A DNA stretch of 64,000 nucleotides from Roseateles_B flavus (GTDB lineage: Bacteria > Pseudomonadota > Gammaproteobacteria > Burkholderiales > Burkholderiaceae_C): NCBI RefSeq assembly GCF_039872765.1, contig NZ_JBDPZC010000006.1, positions 124,001 through 188,000 on the forward strand. The letters are read 5' to 3'. The position numbers and the translations under genes are program-made. Below, piece by piece: positions 1-6,689 of this stretch; the first letter of the stretch is position 1; every line of letters begins with the position of its first letter. The notes beneath the pieces are model-generated. The model was not told where the DNA came from. It ran no database searches and saw only the letters and a program-made list of their open reading frames with translations.

Positions 1-2350
1 CGGCCTGCAGCTCGGCCCACAGGGCCTGGCGCCCAGGGGCGTCCTCCAGGATGCGGCGGCGGACGTGGTCCATGCCGACGCGGGCAACGTAGTGCACGGT
101 GCGCTCCAGGTACCAGCCCTCCAGGCGGTAGAGCTGCAGGAAGGCGCCGCTGTACTCCAGCACCTCCTCGGCCGTGCGCAGCTTGCACAGGAACTCGGCC
201 ACCTCGGTCTTGATGCCGCCGTTGCCGGCGATGTAGATCTCCCAGCCGGAGTCCACGCCGATCACGCCCACGTCCTTGATGCCGGCCTCGGCGCAGTTGC
301 GCGGGCAGCCGCTGACGGCGATCTTGACCTTGTGCGGCGCGTACATGCGCCACAGCGCGCGCTCGAGGTCCTTGCCCATCTGCGTGGAGTCCTGGGTGCC
401 GAAGCGACACCACTCGCTGCCCACGCAGGTCTTCACCGTGCGCAGGGCCTTGGCATAGGCGTGGCCACAGGGCATGCCGAGGTCCTGCCAGACGGCCGGC
501 AGGTCCTGCTTCTTCACGCCCAGCAGGTCGATGCGCTGGCCGCCGGTCACCTTGACCGTGGGGATGGCGTACTTGTCAACGACGTCGGCGATGCGGCGCA
601 GGTCAGCGGCCGTGGTCTCCCCGCCCCACATGCGCGGGATCACGCTGTAGCTGCCGTCCTTCTGGATGTTGGCGTGGCTGCGCTCGTTGATCAGGCGGGA
701 CTGCGGATCGTCCGCCGCCTCCTGCGGCCAGGTGCTGATCAGGTAGTAGTTGAGGGCCGGGCGGCACGTCGGGCAGCCGTCAGGGCTGGCCCATTCCAGC
801 GCCTTCATGACGGCCTCCCGGCGGGTGAGGTGGCGGTCGCGGATGGCGTCGCGCACCTCCTGGTGGCTGAAGCTCGTGCAGCCGCACATCGCCTTCTTGC
901 GCGGCGTGGCCGAGTAGTCGCCGCCCGCGGTGAACATGATCAGCTGCTCGACCAGCCCCGTGCAGGAGCCGCAGGAGGCGCTGGCCTTGGTGTGCTTGCG
1001 CACCTCCTCCAGCGTGAACAGGCCCTTGTCCTTGATGGCCTTGCAGATGGCGCCCTTGCTGACGCCGTTGCAGCCGCAGACCTCGTCCCCATCGGCCATG
1101 GCGGCGGCCTTGCTGTGGCCCTCATGGCCGACGTCCCCGATATTGGACTCGCCGAACATCAGGCGCTCGCGGATGTCGGCGATGCTGCGGCCCTCGCGCA
1201 GGAGCTTGAAGTACCAGCTGCCGTCGACCGTGTCGCCGTAGAGGCAGGCGCCGACCAGCCTGTCATCCTTGATCACCAGCTTCTTGTAGACGCCGGCGTG
1301 CGGGTCGCTCATCAGGATCTCCTCGCTGCCCTCACCGCCCATGAAGTCGCCGGCCGAGAAGAGGTCGATGCCCGTGACCTTGAGCTTGGTGCTGGTCTGG
1401 CTGCCCTGATAGCGGCCGATGCCGAACTGCGCCAGGTGCGTGGCGCAGACCTTGCCCTGCTCGAACAGCGGCGCGACGAGGCCGTAGGCGATGCCCCGAT
1501 GCGCCGCGCACTCGCCCACGGCGTAGATGCGTGGGTCGGTGACGGTCTGCAGGGTGTCGCTGACCACCACGCCGCGCTGGCACAGCAGGCCGGCGGACTC
1601 GGCCAGCGCCGTGTTGGGGCGGATGCCGGCGGCCATCACCACCAGCTGGGCGGGGATCACCGTGCCGTCCTTGAATCGGACCTGGCTGACGCGCCCGTTC
1701 TCGTCGCCGATCAGCGCCTCGGTCTGGGTGCCCAGGCGGAACTTGAGGCCGCGCTGGATCAGCGATTCGCGCAGCAGGCTGCCGGCCTGCTCGTCCAGCT
1801 GGCGTTCCAGCAGCCAGTCGCCCAGATGAACGACGGTGACGTCCATGCCGCGCAGCATCAGGCCGTTGGCCGCCTCCAGCCCCAGCAGGCCGCCGCCGAT
1901 GACCACCGCGTGGCGGTAGCGGGTGGCGGCCTCGATCATGGCCTGGGTGTCCGCGATGTCGCGGTAGGCGATCACGCCGTCGAGTTCCTTGCCCGGCACC
2001 GGCAGGATGAAGGGCGTGGATCCGGTGGCGATGAGCAGGCGGTCGTAGGCGGCCTCGGTGCCATCGGCGGCACGCACCACGCGGCGGCGGCGGTCGATCT
2101 CGGTGACCGCCTTGCCCAGGTGCAGGGTGATGCCCTGCTCCTCGTACCAGCTGAGCGGGTTCAGGACGATCTCATCCAGCGTCTGCTCGCCCGCCAGCAC
2201 GGGCGACAGCAGGATGCGGTTGTAGTTGGGGTGCGGCTCCGCGCCGAAGACGGTGATCTCGTACAGATCCGGTGCGATCTTCAGCAGCTCTTCCAGGGTG
2301 CGGACACCGGCCATGCCGTTGCCCACCATCACCAGCTTCATCTTGTTCAT
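1..2350 (-). CDS. nirB: Nitrite reductase [NAD(P)H] large subunit NirB (3' end cut by window edge)
   Basis: Cytoplasmic assimilatory nitrite reductase, nitrite to ammonium with NAD(P)H. About 783 codons are visible; the C-terminus lies off the left edge. Order seen: N-terminal FAD/NAD-binding oxidoreductase fold starting MNKMKLVMVGNGMAG; two BFD-like [2Fe-2S] regions (CGCNGVSKGAI with CGSCTGL, then CGCTSFSH with CPTC); and the sulfite/nitrite reductase siroheme-[4Fe-4S] domain with CVGSEWC (C-x5-C) and CPRNC (C-x3-C). The family is about 800-850 residues, so little is missing. It is the last visible gene of the nitrate-uptake run, 77 bases after nrtD. nirD and an assimilatory nitrate reductase would be expected further left (inference). 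Confidence 0.96.
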   Translation of the reverse strand, partial: MNKMKLVMVGNGMAGVRTLEELLKIAPDLYEITVFGAEPHPNYNRILLSPVLAGEQTLDEIVLNPLSWYEEQGITLHLGKAVTEIDRRRRVVRAADGTEAAYDRLLIATGSTPFILPVPGKELDGVIAYRDIADTQAMIEAATRYRHAVVIGGGLLGLEAANGLMLRGMDVTVVHLGDWLLERQLDEQAGSLLRESLIQRGLKFRLGTQTEALIGDENGRVSQVRFKDGTVIPAQLVVMAAGIRPNTALAESAGLLCQRGVVVSDTLQTVTDPRIYAVGECAAHRGIAYGLVAPLFEQGKVCATHLAQFGIGRYQGSQTSTKLKVTGIDLFSAGDFMGGEGSEEILMSDPHAGVYKKLVIKDDRLVGACLYGDTVDGSWYFKLLREGRSIADIRERLMFGESNIGDVGHEGHSKAAAMADGDEVCGCNGVSKGAICKAIKDKGLFTLEEVRKHTKASASCGSCTGLVEQLIMFTAGGDYSATPRKKAMCGCTSFSHQEVRDAIRDRHLTRREAVMKALEWASPDGCPTCRPALNYYLISTWPQEAADDPQSRLINERSHANIQKDGSYSVIPRMWGGETTAADLRRIADVVDKYAIPTVKVTGGQRIDLLGVKKQDLPAVWQDLGMPCGHAYAKALRTVKTCVGSEWCRFGTQDSTQMGKDLERALWRMYAPHKVKIAVSGCPRNCAEAGIKDVGVIGVDSGWEIYIAGNGGIKTEVAEFLCKLRTAEEVLEYSGAFLQLYRLEGWYLERTVHYVARVGMDHVRRRILEDAPGRQALWAELQA

Positions 2351-2362
2351 GCGTGCTCCAGG

Positions 2363-2375
2363 CAAGACCTGACCC
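2363..2375 (+). repeat. Dispersed motif CAAGACCTGACCC, copy 1 (nirB-nrtD gap)
   Basis: Exact 13-base copy. Other exact copies start at 11558 and 22291; one-mismatch copies start at 53321 (plus), 39831 (minus) and 52697 (minus). In this gap the core CCTGACCC at 2368-2375 faces an inverted core GGGTCAGG at about 2425-2432, so the two could pair. Confidence 0.6.
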
Positions 2376-2403
2376 TGCCCGCGGCGGATGCAGGCATGCA
2401 GGT

Positions 2404-2425
2404 CGTGAATCGGGCGTGAATCGGG
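2404..2425. repeat. Tandem 11-base direct repeat
   Basis: CGTGAATCGGG occurs twice in a row just past the nrtD stop codon. It looks like a simple local duplication; no function is suggested by its position. Confidence 0.7.
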
Positions 2426-2427
2426 GG

Positions 2428-3243
2428 TCAGGCTTCCAGTGCCGCTTCGGCCTGGGCGTGCCCGGCGTAGAGGAAGTCGATCACCGCCTTGCGGCATTGA
2501 AGGTAGACCGGGTCCTCGGCCAGCTGCACCCGGCTGCGGGGCCGGGGCAGCGGCACCGGCTGGACCTGAGCCAGGGTCGCCGCACGGCCGTCCGGCGTGG
2601 GCGGGCTCATCATCACGATGCGGTCCGAGAGCAGCACGGCCTCGTCCACGTCATGCGTCACCATCAGCACGGTGCTGCGCGTGGTGGCCACGATCTTCAG
2701 CAGCTCGTCCTGCAGATGGGCACGGGTCAGCGCGTCGAGCGCACCGAAGGGCTCGTCCATCAGCAGCACCTTGGGCTCCATGGCCAGGGCACGGGCAATG
2801 CCCACGCGCTGCTTCATGCCGCCGGAGATCTCATGCGGGCGTTTGTAGGCCGCATGGGCCATGCCCACCAGCTCCAGCGCGGCCTGGGCACGGGCCACGA
2901 GGCGGGGCCGGGCCTCCTTGGCGGCGAAGACGGTCTCCACGGCCAGCAGTACGTTGTCCAGGCAGCTGAGCCAGGGCAGCAGGGAATGGTTCTGGAAGAC
3001 CACGGCGCGCTCCGGGCCCGGGCCGGCGATCTCGCGCTGGTCGCACAGCAGCGCGCCCTGGCTGGGCTGCAGCAGGCCAGCGACGAGGTTCAGCAGCGTG
3101 CTCTTGCCGCAGCCCGAATGGCCGATCAGGCTGATGAACTCGCCGCGGCGGATGTCCAGGTTGATGCCTTCCAGGGCCTTGAACGGGCCCTTGCGGGTCT
3201 TGTAGACCATGTCTACTTGTTGCACTTGAATAAACGGCGCCAT
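2428..3243 (-). CDS. nrtD: Nitrate/nitrite ABC transporter ATP-binding protein (NrtD-like)
   Basis: 271-residue ATPase that powers nitrate import. Walker A GHSGCGKST near residue 42, signature ISGGMKQR, Walker B VLLMDEPFGALD and the switch His in MVTHDVDEA are all present. Q-loop and signature style match the NitT/TauT (NrtD/SsuB/TauB) group. It lacks the extra NrtA-like domain that NrtC carries in cyanobacteria, so NrtD is the better name. It follows the permease gene after a 120-base gap full of hairpins and precedes nirB, which fixes the substrate as nitrate/nitrite rather than sulfonate. Confidence 0.93.
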   Translation of the reverse strand: MAPFIQVQQVDMVYKTRKGPFKALEGINLDIRRGEFISLIGHSGCGKSTLLNLVAGLLQPSQGALLCDQREIAGPGPERAVVFQNHSLLPWLSCLDNVLLAVETVFAAKEARPRLVARAQAALELVGMAHAAYKRPHEISGGMKQRVGIARALAMEPKVLLMDEPFGALDALTRAHLQDELLKIVATTRSTVLMVTHDVDEAVLLSDRIVMMSPPTPDGRAATLAQVQPVPLPRPRSRVQLAEDPVYLQCRKAVIDFLYAGHAQAEAALEA

Positions 3244-3260
3244 TGCGTCCTCCTTGCAGA

Positions 3261-3354
3261 GGGCCCCATCGGGCCCGACACGTCCAGCAGAGCCCGTGGA
3301 ACTGGCTCTGCCAGGCCACCGGGCGAGCCCCCTTGAGGGGGCCGGCGAAGCCGG
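3261..3354. repeat. Cluster of four small hairpins (REP-like intergenic element)
   Basis: The nrtB-nrtD gap contains four consecutive perfect inverted repeats: GGGCCC/GGGCCC (3261-3276), CAGAGCC/GGCTCTG (3288-3310), CCCCC/GGGGG with a TTGA loop (3328-3341) and CCGGC/GCCGG with a GAA loop (3342-3354). There is no T tract, so these are not ordinary terminators. A REP-like dispersed element or an mRNA-stability structure within the operon is possible; no second copy is seen in this window. Confidence 0.5.
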
Positions 3355-3364
3355 TACGGGGTGG

Positions 3365-4243
3365 TCATTCCTCGAAGGTGAAGCGCTTGGCCAGGGTGAC
3401 CAAGGCGGTTTCCAGCAGCAGCCCCACGATGCCGATCACGAAGATGGCAACGATGATGTGCTGCACGTTCAGGTTGTTCCACTCGTCCCAGACCCAGAAG
3501 CCGATGCCCACGCCGCCGGTCAGCATCTCGGCCGCGACGATCACCAGCCAGGCCGTGCCCACGGACAATCGAACGCCGGTCAGCATGTAAGGCAGGACCG
3601 AAGGGAAGAGGATGCGCGTCAGCAGCTTCCACTCGGACAGGTTCAGCACGCGGGCCACGTTGAGGTAATCCTGCGGCACGCGCTGCACGCCCACCGCCGT
3701 GTTGACCACCATGGGCCAGATCGAGCAGATGAAGATGGTCCAGATGGCGGCCGGGTCCGCGCTCTTGAAGACCAGCAGGCCGATGGGCAGCCAGGCCAGC
3801 GGCGAAACCGGCTTGAGCAGGCTGATGAGCGGCGAGACCATGCGGTTCGCGAACTCGAAGCGCCCGATCACGAAACCCAGCGGGATGCCCACCGCAGCCG
3901 CCAGCCCGAAGCCCAGGGCGACGCGCTGCAGGGAGTTCAGCACGTTCCAGCCGATGCCCACGTCATTGGGCCCCTTGCGATAGAAGGGGTCGCTGAAGAG
4001 CTGCACGGCCGAGTCCCAGGTCGCGGCCGGCGTGGGGATGGGCCCGCCCTTGAAGGTCAGCAGGGCCCACAGGCCGATGAGCAGGGCCAGGCCCAGTACC
4101 GGCGGCAGCACCCGGGCGAGCAGGGCCGAGACGTCCAGCGGCTGGCGCGGGGCCTTGGGCCGGGCCGGCAAGGGCTTGTTGACCGGCAGCGGCGCAGCAC
4201 TCGCCTTGGCCTCGCCCGGGGAATGGAAGACGGCAGACACCAT
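3365..4243 (-). CDS. nrtB: Nitrate ABC transporter permease (NrtB-like)
   Basis: 292-residue inner-membrane permease with about six hydrophobic segments after a polar N-terminal tail of about 45 residues. The BPD_transp_1 (MetI-like) coupling region is around RVPQDYLNVARVLNLSEWKL. Several phrases are typical of NrtB/NtrB, such as WLPIGLLVF and SIWPMVVNTAVGVQ. It lies 36 bases after nrtA and upstream of the ATPase gene, giving the standard binding protein-permease-ATPase order. It probably works as a homodimer, since only one permease gene is present (inference). Confidence 0.93.
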   Translation of the reverse strand: MVSAVFHSPGEAKASAAPLPVNKPLPARPKAPRQPLDVSALLARVLPPVLGLALLIGLWALLTFKGGPIPTPAATWDSAVQLFSDPFYRKGPNDVGIGWNVLNSLQRVALGFGLAAAVGIPLGFVIGRFEFANRMVSPLISLLKPVSPLAWLPIGLLVFKSADPAAIWTIFICSIWPMVVNTAVGVQRVPQDYLNVARVLNLSEWKLLTRILFPSVLPYMLTGVRLSVGTAWLVIVAAEMLTGGVGIGFWVWDEWNNLNVQHIIVAIFVIGIVGLLLETALVTLAKRFTFEE

Positions 4244-4279
4244 GGGAACTCCTTGAAATCAATCTGAGCGCGGTGTGGC

Positions 4280-5497
4280 TCACGCCTTGAGCTTGAAGCC
4301 GTCCGCGTAGCGCGCGGGCTCCTTGCCATCCCAGACCGTGCCGTCGATCAGCTTGCTGCTGCGCATCGGTTCCTTGGGCACGCTGACCTTCAGCTGCGAG
4401 GCGGCCTCGCGGTAGAGGTCCACCTGGTTGATCTGCTTCGCCACGGCCAGGTAGTCCGGATGCTCCTTGATCAGGCCCCAGCGCTTGTGCTGGGTGAGGA
4501 ACCACATGCCGTCGGAGAGGTAGGGGAAGTTCACCGCGCCGTCGTCGAAGAACTTCATGTGCTTGGGGTCGTCCCAGGTCTTGCCCAGGCCGTTCTGATA
4601 GCGGCCCAGGATGCGCTGGTTGATGGCGTCGACGCTGGTGTTGACGTAGCTCTTGTCGGCGATGGTGTCGGCCATCTTCAGCTTGTTCTGCAGGCCGGCG
4701 TCGATCCAGCGGCTGGCCTCCAGCACGGCCATGATCACGGCGCGGGCGGTGTTGGGGTACTTCTTCGCGAAGTCGCCGGAGCAGCCCAGCACCTTCTCCG
4801 GGTGGTCCGGCCAGATCTCCTGGCTGGTGGCCGCGGTGATGCCGATGCCGTCCATGATGGCGCGGTGGTTCCAGGGCTCGCCCACGCAGTAGCCGTCCAT
4901 ATTGCCCACCCGCATGTTCGCCACCATCTGGGGCGGCGGCACGGTGATGACCTTGGCCCCGCCCCAGGGGTGCACGCCGTGCGTGGCCAGCCAGTAGTAG
5001 AGCCACATGGCATGCGTGCCCGTGGGGAAGGTGTGGGCGAAGCTGTACTCGCGCTTCTCCGTGGCCATCAGCTTGGCCAGCGAGGTGCCGTCCACCGCGC
5101 CCTTGTCGGCCAGCTTCTTCGAGAGCGTGATGGCCTGGCCGTTGCGGTTCAGCGTCATCAGCACGGCCATGTCCTTCTTCGGGCCGGAGACGCCCAGGTG
5201 CAGGCCGTAGACCAGGCCGTAGAGCACGTGGGCCATGTCCAGGTCCCCGTTGACCAGCTTGTCGCGCACGGCGGCCCAGGAGGCCTCCTTGCTGGGCACG
5301 ATGCGGATGCCGTACTTGCGGTCGAAGCCCAGCACCGAGGCCATCACGATGGAGGCGCAGTCGGTGAGCGGAATGAAGCCGATGCGGACCTCCTCCTTCT
5401 CGGGCTTGTCCGAACCGGCGGCCCAGGCCTGCGGCAGGCTCAGGCTGGCGGCGGTGCCGACGGCGGCTCCCAGCATCTGGCGTCTCTCCTGGCTCAT
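4280..5497 (-). CDS. nrtA: Nitrate ABC transporter substrate-binding protein (NrtA/NasF-like)
   Basis: 405-residue periplasmic nitrate-binding protein. I chose the ATG at 5497 because AAGGAGG lies just upstream; an in-frame ATG at 5524 is also possible. The N-terminus MSQERRQMLGAAVG then a hydrophobic stretch ending LPQAWAAG resembles a Tat signal (RR then a hydrophobic run), so the mature protein is probably exported folded. The body carries NrtA/NasF-type blocks, for example FIPLTDCASIVMA and VGEPWNHRAI. It is preceded by a 305-base leader with an ANTAR-type attenuator and a sigma54-type promoter. The signal peptide argues that this is the transporter component rather than the cytoplasmic sensor NasS. 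Confidence 0.93.
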   Translation of the reverse strand: MSQERRQMLGAAVGTAASLSLPQAWAAGSDKPEKEEVRIGFIPLTDCASIVMASVLGFDRKYGIRIVPSKEASWAAVRDKLVNGDLDMAHVLYGLVYGLHLGVSGPKKDMAVLMTLNRNGQAITLSKKLADKGAVDGTSLAKLMATEKREYSFAHTFPTGTHAMWLYYWLATHGVHPWGGAKVITVPPPQMVANMRVGNMDGYCVGEPWNHRAIMDGIGITAATSQEIWPDHPEKVLGCSGDFAKKYPNTARAVIMAVLEASRWIDAGLQNKLKMADTIADKSYVNTSVDAINQRILGRYQNGLGKTWDDPKHMKFFDDGAVNFPYLSDGMWFLTQHKRWGLIKEHPDYLAVAKQINQVDLYREAASQLKVSVPKEPMRSSKLIDGTVWDGKEPARYADGFKLKA

Positions 5498-5544
5498 CAA
5501 ACCCTCCTTGTGACTGCGGGACATGCGTGTGCTCCTGATGGCTG

Positions 5545-5676
5545 AAAACAAAAAAGGCGTCGCGACCACCTGGCGGCATGCGCGAACGCACGGCTCAGGG
5601 GTCGGACGCCTTTGTCCGGAAATGGGAGGCCGAGGGACCCGGCTTCTCGTCGAGGGCCACGCCTTTGTGGCCTTCA
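5545..5676 (-). promoter_or_regulatory. nrtA leader: two ANTAR-target hairpins overlapping an intrinsic terminator
   Basis: On the minus strand the leader has hairpin 1 (5655-5672; stem GGCCAC/GTGGCC, loop AAAGGC) and hairpin 2 (5603-5618; stem CGGAC/GTCCG, the same loop AAAGGC). Both hexaloops have A at position 1 and G at position 4, the known ANTAR-binding signature. The loop and 3' stem of hairpin 2 are also the 5' arm of a terminator: AAAGGCGTCCGACC (5600-5613) pairs, with one bulged C, with 5553-5567. The inner part is capped by TGCG-TTCG-CGCA, and a T-rich run follows at 5545-5555. Hairpin 2 and the terminator cannot form together. Since nasT is the next gene upstream, NasT-dependent antitermination is the likely control. 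Confidence 0.85.
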
Positions 5677-5686
5677 TGAAGCATTC

Positions 5687-5703
5687 AGCAGGAAGCGTGC
5701 CAG
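5687..5703 (-). promoter_or_regulatory. Sigma54-type promoter of nrtA
   Basis: The minus strand reads TGGCACGCTTCCTGCT, with GG at 5701-5700 and GC at 5689-5688 exactly 10 bases apart, matching the -24/-12 consensus. The predicted start is near 5676, only a few bases before ANTAR hairpin 1, so the promoter and the leader fit each other. The core is almost identical to the one in front of nasT. Confidence 0.72.
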
Positions 5704-5740
5704 GGCCTTTCCGCGGTGTTCAGGGCCTCCGGTGTGGCTT

Positions 5741-5769
5741 GATGCACCGCAACAAGCCCTTCGTGCATC
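5741..5769. promoter_or_regulatory. Inverted repeat upstream of the nrtA promoter
   Basis: GATGCAC (5741-5747) and GTGCATC (5763-5769) form perfect 7-base arms with centres about 22 bases apart, two helical turns. They lie about 65-93 bases upstream of the predicted nrtA start. The position suits an enhancer-type activator such as NtrC, but the spacing is longer than the usual NtrC site, so the protein is not identified. Confidence 0.4.
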
Positions 5770-5802
5770 GCCTTGGTGCGGGCGGGGCTCATGTGGGGCG
5801 CC

Positions 5803-6390
5803 TCATGTGGGGCGCAGAAGGGACTGCGCCTCGATGATGCGCGCCGCCAGCTCTGCCATGGGCAGCTTGCGGTCCATGGCCAGCTTGCGCAGGCGCTGGT
5901 AGGCGGCCTCCTCGTCCAGTCCGGCCTCCTGCATCAGGATGCCCTTGGCGCGCTCGATGGTCTTGCGCGCGGCCAGCTGGGCCTGGGCGCGGTCCAGCTC
6001 CTGGCGCAGGGCCAGGTCTTGCTCGAAGCGGGCGATGGCGACCTGCAGCACCGGCGCCAGGCGCTGCGGCTGCAGGCCCGCGACCACGTAGGCGCTGACA
6101 CCGGCCTGCAGGGCCCGCCGCATGGGCGCGTCCGCCGGGTCCTCGGCGAAGACGACCACCGGGCGCGGCAGCGCGTCGTTGAGGGCGGCCAGGTTCTCCA
6201 AGGTGTCCCGCGTGGGCGACTCGGCGTTGACGATCACCACATCGGGCTGCAGGCGCTGCACGCAGTCGTGGATCAGGGCGGCGTTGTCCACCGTGCCCAG
6301 CACCTCGCAGCCCAGCTGCTGCAGCTCCTGGCGCAGCAGCTGCGGGCTGGCCACGCCATCCTCGATCAGCAGCACGCGGATGCCGCGCAT
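5803..6390 (-). CDS. nasT: ANTAR-domain response regulator NasT (nitrate antiterminator)
   Basis: 195-residue RNA-binding regulator. The receiver-like domain (residues 1 to about 120) starts MRGIRVLLIED and contains VSAYVVAGLQ. The C-terminal ANTAR three-helix domain has the hallmark KTIERAKGILMQ and ends near AARIIEAQ. Overall it follows NasT of pseudomonads closely. Upstream in-frame ATGs exist (6447, 6525), but a sigma54-type promoter predicts transcription from about 6448, leaving 6390 as the sensible start. NasT family members bind paired hexaloop hairpins in nas leaders; such a leader lies immediately downstream. Its usual partner, the nitrate sensor NasS, is not in this window. Confidence 0.92.
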   Translation of the reverse strand: MRGIRVLLIEDGVASPQLLRQELQQLGCEVLGTVDNAALIHDCVQRLQPDVVIVNAESPTRDTLENLAALNDALPRPVVVFAEDPADAPMRRALQAGVSAYVVAGLQPQRLAPVLQVAIARFEQDLALRQELDRAQAQLAARKTIERAKGILMQEAGLDEEAAYQRLRKLAMDRKLPMAELAARIIEAQSLLRPT

Positions 6391-6457
6391 GCCCTCCGGC
6401 GGCTTGCGCGCCTCCTCACCCTGCCCTGCATTTCCTTGACGGTCCATGCAGGGCCTG

Positions 6458-6475
6458 GCGCAAGAAGCGTGCCGG
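6458..6475 (-). promoter_or_regulatory. Sigma54-type promoter of nasT
   Basis: The minus strand reads CCGGCACGCTTCTTGCGC, with GG at 6473-6472 and GC at 6461-6460, 10 bases apart. It shares GGCACGCTTC-TGC with the nrtA promoter. The predicted start, about 6448, leaves a 5' UTR of about 58 bases before the nasT ATG at 6390. Confidence 0.68.
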
Positions 6476-6482
6476 ACCACTC

Positions 6483-6510
6483 TTGTGCGCACTGCCTGCC
6501 TGGCGCACAA
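6483..6510. promoter_or_regulatory. Inverted repeat next to the nasT promoter
   Basis: TTGTGCGC (6483-6490) and GCGCACAA (6503-6510) are perfect 8-base arms separated by 12 bases, just upstream of the -24 element of nasT. It could be an activator or repressor operator in the nasT/6690 divergent region. The rest of 6391-6689 shows no other clear signal. Confidence 0.4.
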
Positions 6511-6689
6511 ATGCGTACAAGCCATCGAGGGGCCCGGGCGGCATCATCCGCGGCACAGAAAGAGGGCCCGACGCAGGCCCTCCAGGCAAGCGGCCCTTCT
6601 TGGACGGAACCGCCAGAGAGGGGATCCCCCGTGCAGCGCCGCGATCCGGTGCTGCGATGACCTCTCTGAACTCCATGGAGACTGCTTTC

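Noticed and set aside
65..2419. Very long plus-strand open frame antisense to nirB
   Set aside because: It has no family features and exists only because GC-rich codons leave few stops on the other strand; NirB on the minus strand is unmistakable.
5741..5769. Classical NtrC binding site
   Set aside because: Half-sites look similar (GCAC/GTGC), but the spacing of 15 bases is about twice that of the known site, so I list it only as an unassigned repeat.
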